DNA of 64,000 nucleotides, taken from positions 6,723,831-6,787,830 of the forward strand of contig CM036231.1 of the NCBI GenBank assembly GCA_020631735.1. Direction: 5' to 3'. Positions 22,580 to 32,367 of the stretch are shown one piece after another. The stretch's first letter is position 1. Each line of letters begins with the position of its first letter. Made by a program: the position numbers and the translations under genes. Below the pieces are notes generated by a model. That model saw nothing but the letters and a program-made list of their open reading frames with translations. It did no database searches and had not been told where the DNA came from. The stretch is from Saccharum officinarum (taxonomy: Eukaryota; Streptophyta; Magnoliopsida; Poales; Poaceae).

Positions 22580-25500
22580 TGTAACAGAACCGACCAAATT
22601 ATAAGAGCACAAGTACAAAAACAAGCACCGAAGCGCTCAAATTTTCGAACTTGAGCCCATATAATCCCGGTAGTCAATCAAAACCACGAAGGATTTCAAA
22701 CCAACTCGCTTACAACCAGGATCGCATCATTCAACATACAACATCATACGTTACATTTCACAAGTAGTTCCGAAATAAGTTTACACACACACGGAGTCGC
22801 AATTATTACAAACCAAGTTTATAAAGTAGCGGAAGCATAACACACACACCAGATGTTACTACTGCCAGTCTTGATGATCAACAACCCGCAAAAGCATGAG
22901 GAAAGTACATAAAAGATGATCACGCCCCAGTGATCTAGTCTTCTTCACCCGCAGGGTGGAGACAAGTTTTGCAGAAGCCTTGATAGAGCATATCATCTGC
23001 AACAGGAGGGAATAAACCCTGAGTACTGGAATGTACTCAGCTAGACTTACCCGTCGAAAACCAGAAATAAGATGACACCAAGGATTATGCAAGGCTTACA
23101 CAAGAGGCTAGCTGACATAACATTTTGCATAAAGGCATAAGTAATTTAAACTCTTATAGCCTGTACTAGCAGTTATTTTTATCATTTACTTGTCATCTAT
23201 CTTAGCACCTGTACTAAACATGCACTTGATTATAATCAAACAATTATCATCATTATATCCAGAGCAGGTATGAATTGTGGCAGCATTGTATCATTCCCTT
23301 AACCACCGGTTCATTTAATGAGATCTACGTTGCCGCTGCTCAAGTCAAGTGCTCACTAACCGGGAGCGACGGCGATTCGAATCGAATTCCTATCCAGCTG
23401 GAGGGGTATTTCTAACACTCACCGTGCAGACCCCTGCCAGGGTCGCACAGGCCACCGTTTCATATGATTCAGGAATCGCGGGTCCGAATGATGTCGCGAC
23501 CTCAAGGGCGACACTCTGCCAGGTGATAGGGACTCTAACCCCCCCTTGGTCTCATGCCAATGTCCCCAAGCACATCCTTTCTCTCCTCCAAGAAGCAACC
23601 TACCATTCGATTCCCGGCCTGAACCACATTACTCGGCTTCGCGGTCGAAACGGCTTATCCGGCCAACTAAGTGTTAGACTGCGTTCAACATAACTCAAGG
23701 ACGTACAGCGAATCGGTCCTTAAACGACTCAGACGGGCATAGCTCCACACCCAAGACGTGAAGTGTCTTGCGGCTGTACTATCGAACTCCCGCCCGGTCT
23801 CAATTTCATTTTTAAGTATGGTTCCATCCACGATAGCCATAAAGCCACTCGTTACTCCTTCCTACATCTTGCGGATGACCGGAAATCACCCGACTTCTAC
23901 CGTACTAAGCAGGGCTAAGCATTGACACGTGCCTAAACCTAATATAGGATTAAGTACGATATCTGGACAAGGACAGGTATAATGTAACAAGTGTTTTCAT
24001 ATAACTCCTACAACTTAATGCAGTAAACAAGTAAAAGTACTCAAGATTAAATTTAGAAAACAGTGGGTTCAGCATGCACCGGGGCTTGCCTTTTAGAAAG
24101 GTCGAAGGCCGGTGATCACGACACTCAGGTAGATCTTCGGCAGGAGCTTCGTCGCCGGCTGGTTCTTCTAGCTGCTCCGGCTGGTCCTGGATTTCCTCCG
24201 GAATCACCGGCTCGAACTCGAGGAGAGTTACCCCCTCCGGTACACCTATTGCATGAATGCCCAATAAATATCATGGATGCATAAAGGTGCAACATGCTCG
24301 GAATGAAATGCATTTCAGAAATAAAAACAATAATCTAATCAAGTTACTTTATTAGTACGTGCAAATCTCTTCTCCGGTGGAGAAGTACTTACCTAATCTA
24401 CCCAACCTAAGATATAGTTGTTCCTCTTCGGTTAAGGCCCTAACACCTAACACACAAGAGTAATATTACTTAGGTTACCACAGTAAGTTATTCTGGACAG
24501 CAGCTCAAAGATTCTAACATAACTGGAGAATCCCAACTCCTAAAGATATGATCTAAGACAATCTGGAAAGCTTAAGAAATGTACCACAAAATGTTTTCAG
24601 ATCACAACACTAAATTCCAAAGTTTACCTAATCGAAATTCTAAAGTTCCAGAATCTGTTCTCTCTAAACAGAGAGCAGTCAATTCTGGACTGGCACTTTA
24701 AACAGCAATAACTCTCAAACTACTAAGCCAAATGCTCCTAAATTTTGACACAAACTCATTTACAAATTTTACTACAACTTTGGTATTTACAAGTTTTCTA
24801 GCAACCACCTTTATCCAAGGTCAAACCTAGAAATACTATCAGCTGTCCAGAAAACCTAAAATTGCAAAGATTAAATATTTATTGATGTGGCAAACATTCT
24901 CTAAGACCAAACTAATGCTACTACAAGTTCACAAATGTCACAAAAACACCAGAAAGTAAGGTGTGCCCACCTAGAATATTTATTTAAACCCATTTCTTAA
25001 TTTACTTAAGTAATTAAGTGGAATTTCAAACCTATATGTAAACTGCTCCTAAAAATTCTACAAAAATTACAGGGGACTCTGTGACCCAAAAAGAGACTAC
25101 TGTAAAAATTTGAACTCAATTTAATCACAGGAACTCTCTGAACAAAATTCACAAGCCAAAAAGGCTGATTTTTGTATAAATAATAAAGCATAGTAAAAAG
25201 TGTCAAACAACAGATTTCTTAATTTTCTTGGACACACTAGGGTACCAAGACATTCTCCAAAAATTTATATGAACATTGCATATGTAGAAAAATTACAAAA
25301 ATTCATTTAACTATTTCCTAGAATAACAAGATAACATTATAACTTGAAAAGTACTTAAGCACTATTGCCCAAATTTTTACCAAAGCTAGAGCAAGTATAA
25401 ATTAGCCTACTCATCAAATTTCATAATTTTTGGAACACTGAAACTCAAGATATAATTCAAACAAGTTTGCATGTGATTTAAAACACATTTCAAGGACCTA

Positions 25501-27519
25501 TTTAAATATCCCAGAAAACAAACATCACCTAGCAAACTCATATTTTTATAAAATACTACACATCATTTAGATCCTAACAAAATTTATCTCATGATTTTTG
25601 AGTAAGTGAAACCCTAGATCTACATTTTCCAAACTTAACCAAAAATTCTGTAGCAAAGATAAATAAAAATGAAAAAGATCTCATTTTATACTGGGCCGGC
25701 CCGGAAAGACGCGGCCCACGACGCGCGTGCGGCCTGCTCGGCCGTCCCGCCCACGCGCGCGCTCTGACGAGCGGGCCCCACTTGTCAGCGAGACGAAGGC
25801 GGGGGAGGAAAACGGTCGACGACAAGCTCGCCGCCGGCGGCAGCTCCGGCGAGACCAAGGACACACGCACGTTCGCCTCATCCATGCGAATCTAGGGGTG
25901 CTACTAATTGGAGCAATGGCTGCGGCTATGGAGGATGGTGGCGTGCATGGCGGACCGGCGGGGCGGTGGTGGTGCTCCTCGCCGGCGGTGGCCTCGGGAT
26001 CCCCTCCTAGCCCCATGGTGAGCATCCCCGTACTACCCCGGTCCTAAAGCACCTACTAGCGCTCGCCGTGGAAGCACCGAAGACCCCGGCCACGGTGAGC
26101 CGCCGCGCGGAAGAACGCCGACGAGGTCTGACGGTGGCGGAAATGACAATTCGTCCTTACCAAGGTGCGTCTGAGGGCAGGGGCGGAACGAGTGGGTAGA
26201 GGGGCTCAAGGCGCAGCTGTTGGCCGGACTGGAGGTGCGGTGGTGCGGTGGAATGCGTGCGCGAGCTCGTCGGAGCAAGAGCGGCAAGGCGGCTCGGTTC
26301 TTCCGCTCTGCCGACGAGAGAGGGAAAAGAGGAGGGAAATGGAGGGGTGCGGTCGGAACGACAGCAGGGGCGCCCTTCTACGCTCGGCAGCTGGCCAAGA
26401 CGCCAGATCGCGCGCGGCGCGTGGAGGACACGCGGTGGCGACGATCTGCGACTGTCGGGGGCTGAAGGTTCGTTTCAGAGCTCGATGGCGTCAACTGACA
26501 GCGCGATTTTGGGTTCAATTTACTCCTAATCCAGTGAGAACCAGGTATGGGTGCTGTTGGCAATGTTGTAGAGCTACATGAGGACTACAAGTTTGTCAAT
26601 TGGAGTTTGGACTGGTTCGGCCTGGATTTGAAACTACAAGGCTCCAAAGTGGTGACCCTTGAAACTGAAACTTAGTTTCAGTCACTAAGCCGATTGAAAC
26701 CCGATTTTCTAGACACCATATCTCCTAAACCATTTAGAACTAGGTGATGGTGATATTGATAATGTTGTAGAGCTATGTGTGGTCAACAACTTTGTCAATT
26801 GGCTCAAAGACTGGTTTGGCCTAGTTTGTGAGTTACAAGTTGCTAAAGTGAGGTACAGTGAAACGGTTTTCAGCTCCACACTTAGCTAAATTTGCTAAGT
26901 CCCAAATCAGCCCCTAATACTGACTTGTGGGCCATTTTTGAGCATGTTCTGATCATTTTCATGAGATGGCCATATTAGAACTTTTGTTCCTCATGAAATT
27001 CTCTACAACTTTGCTTAAGGTTGCTCCTCCATGCAAGATCTCTAAATTGGACTTTTTAATTGGTCAAACCAGATCACTCCAGGGGTCCAACTTAGTCAAC
27101 AACATTTGGAAGGGCAATTTGGTAATTTTGGTCAACATGAACATTGCTCCACTACTTACCCTAAATGTAATTAAGGTGTTATAAGACCTAATTAGCCACC
27201 CTACACATTGGTTGCACAAAATTCCTAGTGTCACCTACTTTGGCCCAAGTAATTCAATACTTTCACCCAAATGTTGCAAGCTCATGTTGCACATGTTGCA
27301 TAAGTGTGTTGCATAACCCTTGCTAATTATGTTACACTAAAGTGGTTGACATATCTCACAAAGGAAATTGCACATAAGGTACTTGTGTGTTGCACCTTAC
27401 TCACTTTTACTTCACATGAAATATAAACATATTATAAGCTTATGCATGAAATGAATGATGCTTGCTTATGCTCATGCAAATACAATGCAATTAAGGAGCT
27501 AAACACCTGGGGTGTTACA
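22580..27519 (-). repeat. 5' LTR of the chromovirus (4940 bp)
   Basis: It pairs with 7450-12386. The GC-rich block (about 25690-26470) probably includes promoter and transcript leader. A splice-donor-like cttg|gtaagg occurs on the minus strand at 26155-26160 (equivalent 11022-11027 in the other LTR). The conserved hairpin lies at 23019-23040. Confidence 0.9.
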
Positions 27520-27703
27520 CAGATAACACGAGAAGCAGGACGTAGGGTATTACGCTTCCGAGCGGCCTGAATCTGGGTAAATCTTTTGTCTGGGTTGTCG
27601 TCTTGCTCCTCAACATCCAGATCACGGTTTAAACGTAACCCTTGCCGAAACTCTACTACCGTGGGGCATCCCGTGGTAGACTGAAGATTATCCGTAATCA
27701 ACA
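27520..27703 (+). mobile_element. Tat 3' LTR, right part
   Basis: This continues the LTR broken at 7449, after the target duplication cagat. Text such as gacgtagggtattacgc and gcggcctgaatctgggtaaa is typical of grass Tat LTRs. The end near 27703 (aatcaaca) is approximate. Minus-strand open frames here are not coding. Confidence 0.65.
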
Positions 27704-27709
27704 ATCTCC

Positions 27710-27962
27710 TTAAAAAAAACAGGCCCAACAGACCCATCCCGTATTGAAGAAAAACGGAATGAAAAACGGGATATCCCGGTTAAAAACAGGATACCGCAAA
27801 TACGGTCGGACAAATGCTCTACCGTTTTCGATCCCGCTCCCGGTTCACTTCGTCCCGTTTTTGGTCCTGTTTTCGTTTATCCTAGAAAAAACGAAAACGG
27901 ACGGAAAAAATGGTATATGGTTGCGGACAAAACGGGATTCATCCCATCCATTTTCATCCTTG
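27710..27962. mobile_element. Ac/Ds-like hAT fragment
   Basis: The region is dense in aaaacgg, cgggata and ccgttttcg motifs like Ac subterminal sequence. It ends ttttcatcctt at about 27949-27959, resembling an Ac-type terminus (reverse complement aaggatgaaaa). It has no transposase. The left terminus is not clear. Confidence 0.6.
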
Positions 27963-28211
27963 GCCAGATTACAGTCATGAACAATCTCAGGAATAACCGA
28001 GCTAACATTGTTCTCAGTTCTAGTAACGATGGTAGACTCAAATCTCGCACCGGTAGAGTCCAGCGCCAAAGCTTGGGTAGTCGATGGTCCCGAACCTGAC
28101 ATTAGCGAACTCCTGACGTCCTCCCAGCAAAGCTCCAAAGGTTGTGCCGCTTGGTTCTCAAGTTGCAGGATTAGCTCTTCCACTCGTACACCAACCTTCG
28201 CCTTGAACATG
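27963..28211 (-). pseudogene. LINE ORF2 C-terminal end (part 2, after CACTA)
   Basis: The minus frame begins FKAKVGVRVEELILQLENQ at 28210 and runs about 80 residues to the hAT fragment. It joins in sense with the LINE piece at 52365-53250 across the CACTA, which duplicated atg at 28209-28211 and 52362-52364. On its own this piece would be unrecognisable. The assignment rests on continuity with the zinc-finger-bearing LINE C-terminus. The LINE 3' end and poly(A) are not seen. Confidence 0.6.
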
Positions 28212-29999
28212 CACTACCGGAGATGAGTTTTCTCCCGTCGGCTACGCGTCTCCCGTCAGAGGTGCTGAATCATCCCCACGTGTCTTGTGTACCGTCCGGG
28301 AAGGACTCTCCCTTCGGTTGATTGCCGTCACGGGTGCTCGTCCCAGCCGAAACGGTGGCTTTCGCACGTTACCACAATCGCTGGCCCACGGAACAGAGAG
28401 ACAAGCGAAACGAGCGCGCGAGATTTCTGAGGAAAACTTTCCGCTTCGCGCCTTTAGTCCGCGCCGACGCCCGCATGACGGCTCCATCTATTTCCCCCAA
28501 ACTCTTTTCCTCCGCTTCCTATACGCCATCCTCCCTGCGCCATCCAGCCTGACGCACCGAGCGACGCCGCCTGCGGCTCCCGCCCGCGAGCCTACGCCAC
28601 ATCCAGCGCCGCCGCCGGCAACCCGCCACCGCCCGCCCGCCCGTCGTCGGCCGCCCTCAGTCCGCAGAACCGTCGCCCCTTCCCCTAGACCCTAGCCCCG
28701 GCGCCTCCAAACCCTAGCGCCGTCGGCCGGCCGGTCGGCCGCCGCCTTGCCCTCAGCCATCGGACTCGTCACCCCCGCCCCTATACCCTAGCCCCGACGC
28801 CCCCCAAACCCCAGCGCCACCGCCGTTCTCCACGAAGTGCAGAAGCAGCATACAGATCCACCTCCATCGCTTTCTACACATCCAGCCACCAATCCTGATC
28901 TTCCGTTGCCACCCAGGTACCACCAACTCTGTTCTTATGATGTATGTGGAAATTTCCCCCTTTTTTTTTACTGAAGCAAATTCGTTCTTGCTTGTATGTG
29001 TTCGGTGGAAAAGGTGGCTGCCGTCAACCTCACAGATCTGAGATAAGTTGCATCAACAATCCAAGTTCATCTCCTTGCTCTATGATTCCAGGTACTCACG
29101 ACAATGGTGTTACCCCAACTGCTTGTGGAGATTTCTTCCTTTTCTTTTTAGGCCTGAAGCAAATTGTGCTGTGCATGTACATAAGTGGGAGAGGTGAATC
29201 ATGCCCTGAGAGATATTTTCTTAAGCATCCATTGACGACCTGAGATTTGTGCTAGTGATTGTCCAGTGAAGATCTAGTTGGTTAGTTCTTCCTCTCAGAT
29301 TTTTATTGATTCATGCTATACATTATTTCTTCTTTGGTTTTGTCTGACATCAGTTGTAAATTTGTAACAGGTAAGTTGACTCGAGGCTATTGCTGTTGCC
29401 ATTTCGCTTCTGGCTACAGAACTAGGAGTTACCATTTAGTGGTAAGCATTTCTTGCAGTGAACCTCCCGTGATCTCAAAAGTATTATAAATTAGCTGACC
29501 TTTTTTTTTGGCATTGCTAAAAAATTTGGAGTATAGTTTTCGTTTCAGTATACTATCTTATGTTCATTTCTGCTACTTTCTTATTGGCATGGGTAATAGA
29601 ATTGTATTGTTAATCTGATTGATTCCGTTCTTTGTATGGTGGTTGTGATATGACTTGTGATCAGATTTTGCTTTATCTATTATATCTCTGGTTTGCTTGA
29701 AATGGTTGGTTAGTTGTTCCATCCTTAATTACCTTGTCATTCTCTGTAGCCATCTCTTAAAATGGGTTAAAGCACGTTCTTGATTCTACACTATATTAGT
29801 ATTTAAAAAACTGATTTTTCTTGTACATTTCTTGTTCAGCAGTGGCTGATATTTCATTCGATGTGTAACAGGTGTCTCACTGCTGATCTCATTGGTTGTT
29901 CTTGCTGCCATTCTGCAACTGCGTCCAGAATTGTATGCACAGAATTTGATTTGCAGCTGGTTAGTTGTTCTAAACTTCTCATAAGTTGGCAGATAAGAT
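28212..29999 (+). other. CACTA 5' terminal region and untranslated leader
   Basis: After the terminal repeat come short cccgtca and gccgtcac motifs (subterminal repeats). A CT-rich GC-rich leader (28500-28920) follows with a plausible splice donor (cccag|gtacc near 28916) and AT-rich intron-like sequence up to the first coding ATG-region at 30000. The open frames in the leader are proline/arginine-rich and unsupported. Confidence 0.5.
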
Positions 30000-30699
30000 A
30001 TGACAGATCGTGGGTGGATATATTGTGGTTGGAAGCGTGGTAGGCCAACGAACGAATGGGTTGAGAAAACAAATGAGTTTTTGGATCGTGCCTACTCAAT
30101 CCCTGAATTAGTTGAGTTTGATACAATTAAGTGCCCTTGTGCCATGTGTTGGAATTATTTCAAGCATAAAAGGCCTAAGATAGAGTTGTATTTGTGCCAC
30201 AATGGGTACAAAGAAAATCACCAAACTTGGACATCACATGAAGAGAGGCAGGGAAACCATGACCTTGTGATTGGTTCAGAGGCAGAGCATGAGGGATTTG
30301 GTGAGACAGATCGGATGGATGTTATGCTAGTTGACTTAGCTGGTGGGCACCCACCATTAGTTGAGGAAACACCAACTGGTTTTGCCCAAGCTTTTCTATA
30401 GAATGGTTGCTAGTGCAGATGAGCGAGTACATGAATAAACCTTGCACTCTAACCTCTCTGTTGTTGCTCGTTTATTGGACATTAAATCACAGCACAATCT
30501 GCCAGTAGCATGTTATGATGATTTTGTGGGCCTTGTGCATGAACTTCTTCCTCCTAATTCTAGGATCCCAAAATTTCTATCGTTCCAAAAAATTGCTAGA
30601 GAGCCTTGGTATGCCATACCATAAATTGATGTTTGTGCAAAAAAATTGCATGCTATACTACAAAGATAACAAAGATAAGGATAAGTGTGACATATGCGG
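30000..30699 (+). pseudogene. CACTA transposase, N-terminal part
   Basis: Residues from 30000 (WIYCGWKRGRPTNEW, then CPCAMCWN, then YLCHNGYKENHQTW) match the transposase-associated domain that begins plant TNP2-type proteins. After a frame break at about 30399 the protein continues with NLSVVARLLDIKSQHNLP, LLPPNSRIPK, LLESLGMPYHK and NCMLYYKDN, ending in a CDICG zinc-ligand motif where the copia element is inserted. The frame resumes exactly at 37308. The protein would cut and move CACTA ends. Stops and frameshifts make it a pseudogene. Confidence 0.85.
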
Positions 30700-31705
30700 T
30701 GTTAGAAATTTAGACAAATTCACGTTTAATTTAATTCATAAAAATGACATGACCAAAATAATCATGACATCATACATGTGTTTGTTTAACCATATTATCA
30801 TCGTGAAAAATATCATAGTGCTAATCAGCAAGACATGACAAGTATTATCTCTCAAATAAAACATGTCTATCATACTGTTAACACTAACTAGCAAGATCAT
30901 AATTTTGACAAAGAAATTAACAAGATGTTTGACGAGATTATACCCAGCGGCTGAGCCGGAAGCACCCGTAATCGACATGGTGCTTTGTTGAAGTAGTTGT
31001 CCCGCTCGATGCAGTGTCGATTGGAAGCCGTGAAGAGGTTACCGGGAAGGAGACGATCACCAACGCCGCCAGGAACAGGGAGGAACGGAGGTAAGTAGTT
31101 GTGCCGCCGACGGCACTCCCCATAAACATGATGGCCACCCTTCACCTGAGCAGGTGAACTCTCTGGACGAAGACGTTTCGGAGGCTCTACTCTTCCATCT
31201 CGTGTGCGCGCAGGAGATGGAACAGAAGAACTCTTTCACCAGCTGGATATGTGATGTGTTCCAGAGAGATCAACAGAAGGCTTGAATTCTCTGTATATAT
31301 GGGAAGGAGATAGGATTAGACAGAGAGTTGAGAGAGGAAAGGGCCAGAAGAAACTCCTGTAACCAAGCCCTTGTTTTGGTAACTTCTCTCATCACACCGA
31401 GAGAGAGTGGCAAAATTAAAGCCACACCCGCCCGTCCGCTCGCCGCCTGCCTCGCCACGCCACGCCACGCCAAGCCTCGCCCAAGGCCCGGGCCGGGCCG
31501 GGCGGCGGCGCGCGCGTGTGTGGCAATATTCTATGCTTTTCTCAACTTCTCAAATTAACTGGTCATCAACCAATCAATTAAGTTGAGTCAACCTTTTGTT
31601 AAATTCTCGTACGGTACTAAACCATTTATTGTGCATTATTCGGACCATAGAATTTTATTTAATTTATTAAATATTTAATGGGCTAAGCCCATATTATATC
31701 TAACA
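30700..31705 (-). repeat. Copia 3' LTR
   Basis: It pairs with 36319-37307. It contains a GC-rich cluster near 31480-31515 (ccgggccggg) that the other LTR mostly lacks. Open frames inside it are not coding. Confidence 0.9.
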
Positions 31706-31720
31706 ATCCCCACCAAACTC
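31706..31720 (-). promoter_or_regulatory. Copia polypurine tract
   Basis: The minus strand reads gagtttggtggggat directly before the LTR start tgttagata, a typical copia polypurine tract. Confidence 0.8.
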
Positions 31721-32367
31721 TAGGGTTCGATGCAGATAGGTGTCAAAACCACATTCCTTTTATATACCAGTGTTTCGATGGAGACTGTTAAGTTAAACAT
31801 CCATCTAAAGTAATAGCTACACTCAACAACAACTGAACAATGGACTAAGCATTGAATTGACAGTTTTGCGTGAGATGAGTTTCACTAGAACCCTTAACTG
31901 ATACTAGACTGTAAAGAGCATCCCTCTGTTTGAAGCATACAAGTCATACTTCATAGCCTTTTCATGAGTGTCTAGAGATTACCCGCATCTCATAGATTGT
32001 GACTAGCAATCGAACTCATATAGGTGTGTTTCTTATAGGATGTCCTGTAGAAAAATATCCTTGCTTTACCAAGCCACTTGGATCACATTAAGAACTTAAT
32101 CAACCTCCCTTACAGTATTGGAGAGACGGTGCATCTCAAATAAGCTAGACTTTATTATAAGGAGTCTCTCCCTCAGTTATCCACTAGCTTGTTTCACCAT
32201 TCTAATTCACGGGATCTCCAATCACAAAGGACAGGTTACCACTATAGAGTGACTTTAAGTGGGTCTGAAGCCCAAGTCCCTTGACGCATCTTCTATCACA
32301 TTACGTGATAGACCTTTAGTAAACTGATCTGCTAGATTCTTAGATGTATGGACATAGTCCAATGAAA
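31721..32367 (-). other. Copia 3' untranslated region
   Basis: No gene. It lies between the RNase H end and the PPT, with no repeats or frames I can support. Confidence 0.6.

Larger units (their letters stand above)
7450..27519 (-). mobile_element. Chromovirus LTR retrotransposon (Tekay/Del-like), complete, nested in Tat LTR
   Basis: Long LTRs lie at 7450-12386 and 22580-27519, both starting tgtaacag and ending tgttaca. The flanks cggat (7445-7449) and cagat (27520-27524) are a 5-bp target duplication with one difference. Internal order on the minus strand is PBS, extra ORF with histone H3-like tail, gag, protease, reverse transcriptase, RNase H, integrase and chromodomain, then PPT. A 100-N gap and a duplicated 3.6-kb segment inflate the length. 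Without the duplication the element would be about 16.3 kb. By eye the LTRs differ by roughly one to two percent, mostly transitions, which implies a fairly recent insertion. Confidence 0.92.

Noticed and set aside
27432..27737. Minus-strand gene beside the chromovirus
   Set aside because: The sequence is the continuation of the Tat LTR, which is non-coding.
28285..28695. Proline-rich gene at the CACTA 5' end
   Set aside because: CT/GC-rich leader with splice signals. The frame has no domain and overlaps others.
30736..31145. Small ORFs repeated at 36226-36763
   Set aside because: They lie in the paired copia LTRs, which explains the duplication.
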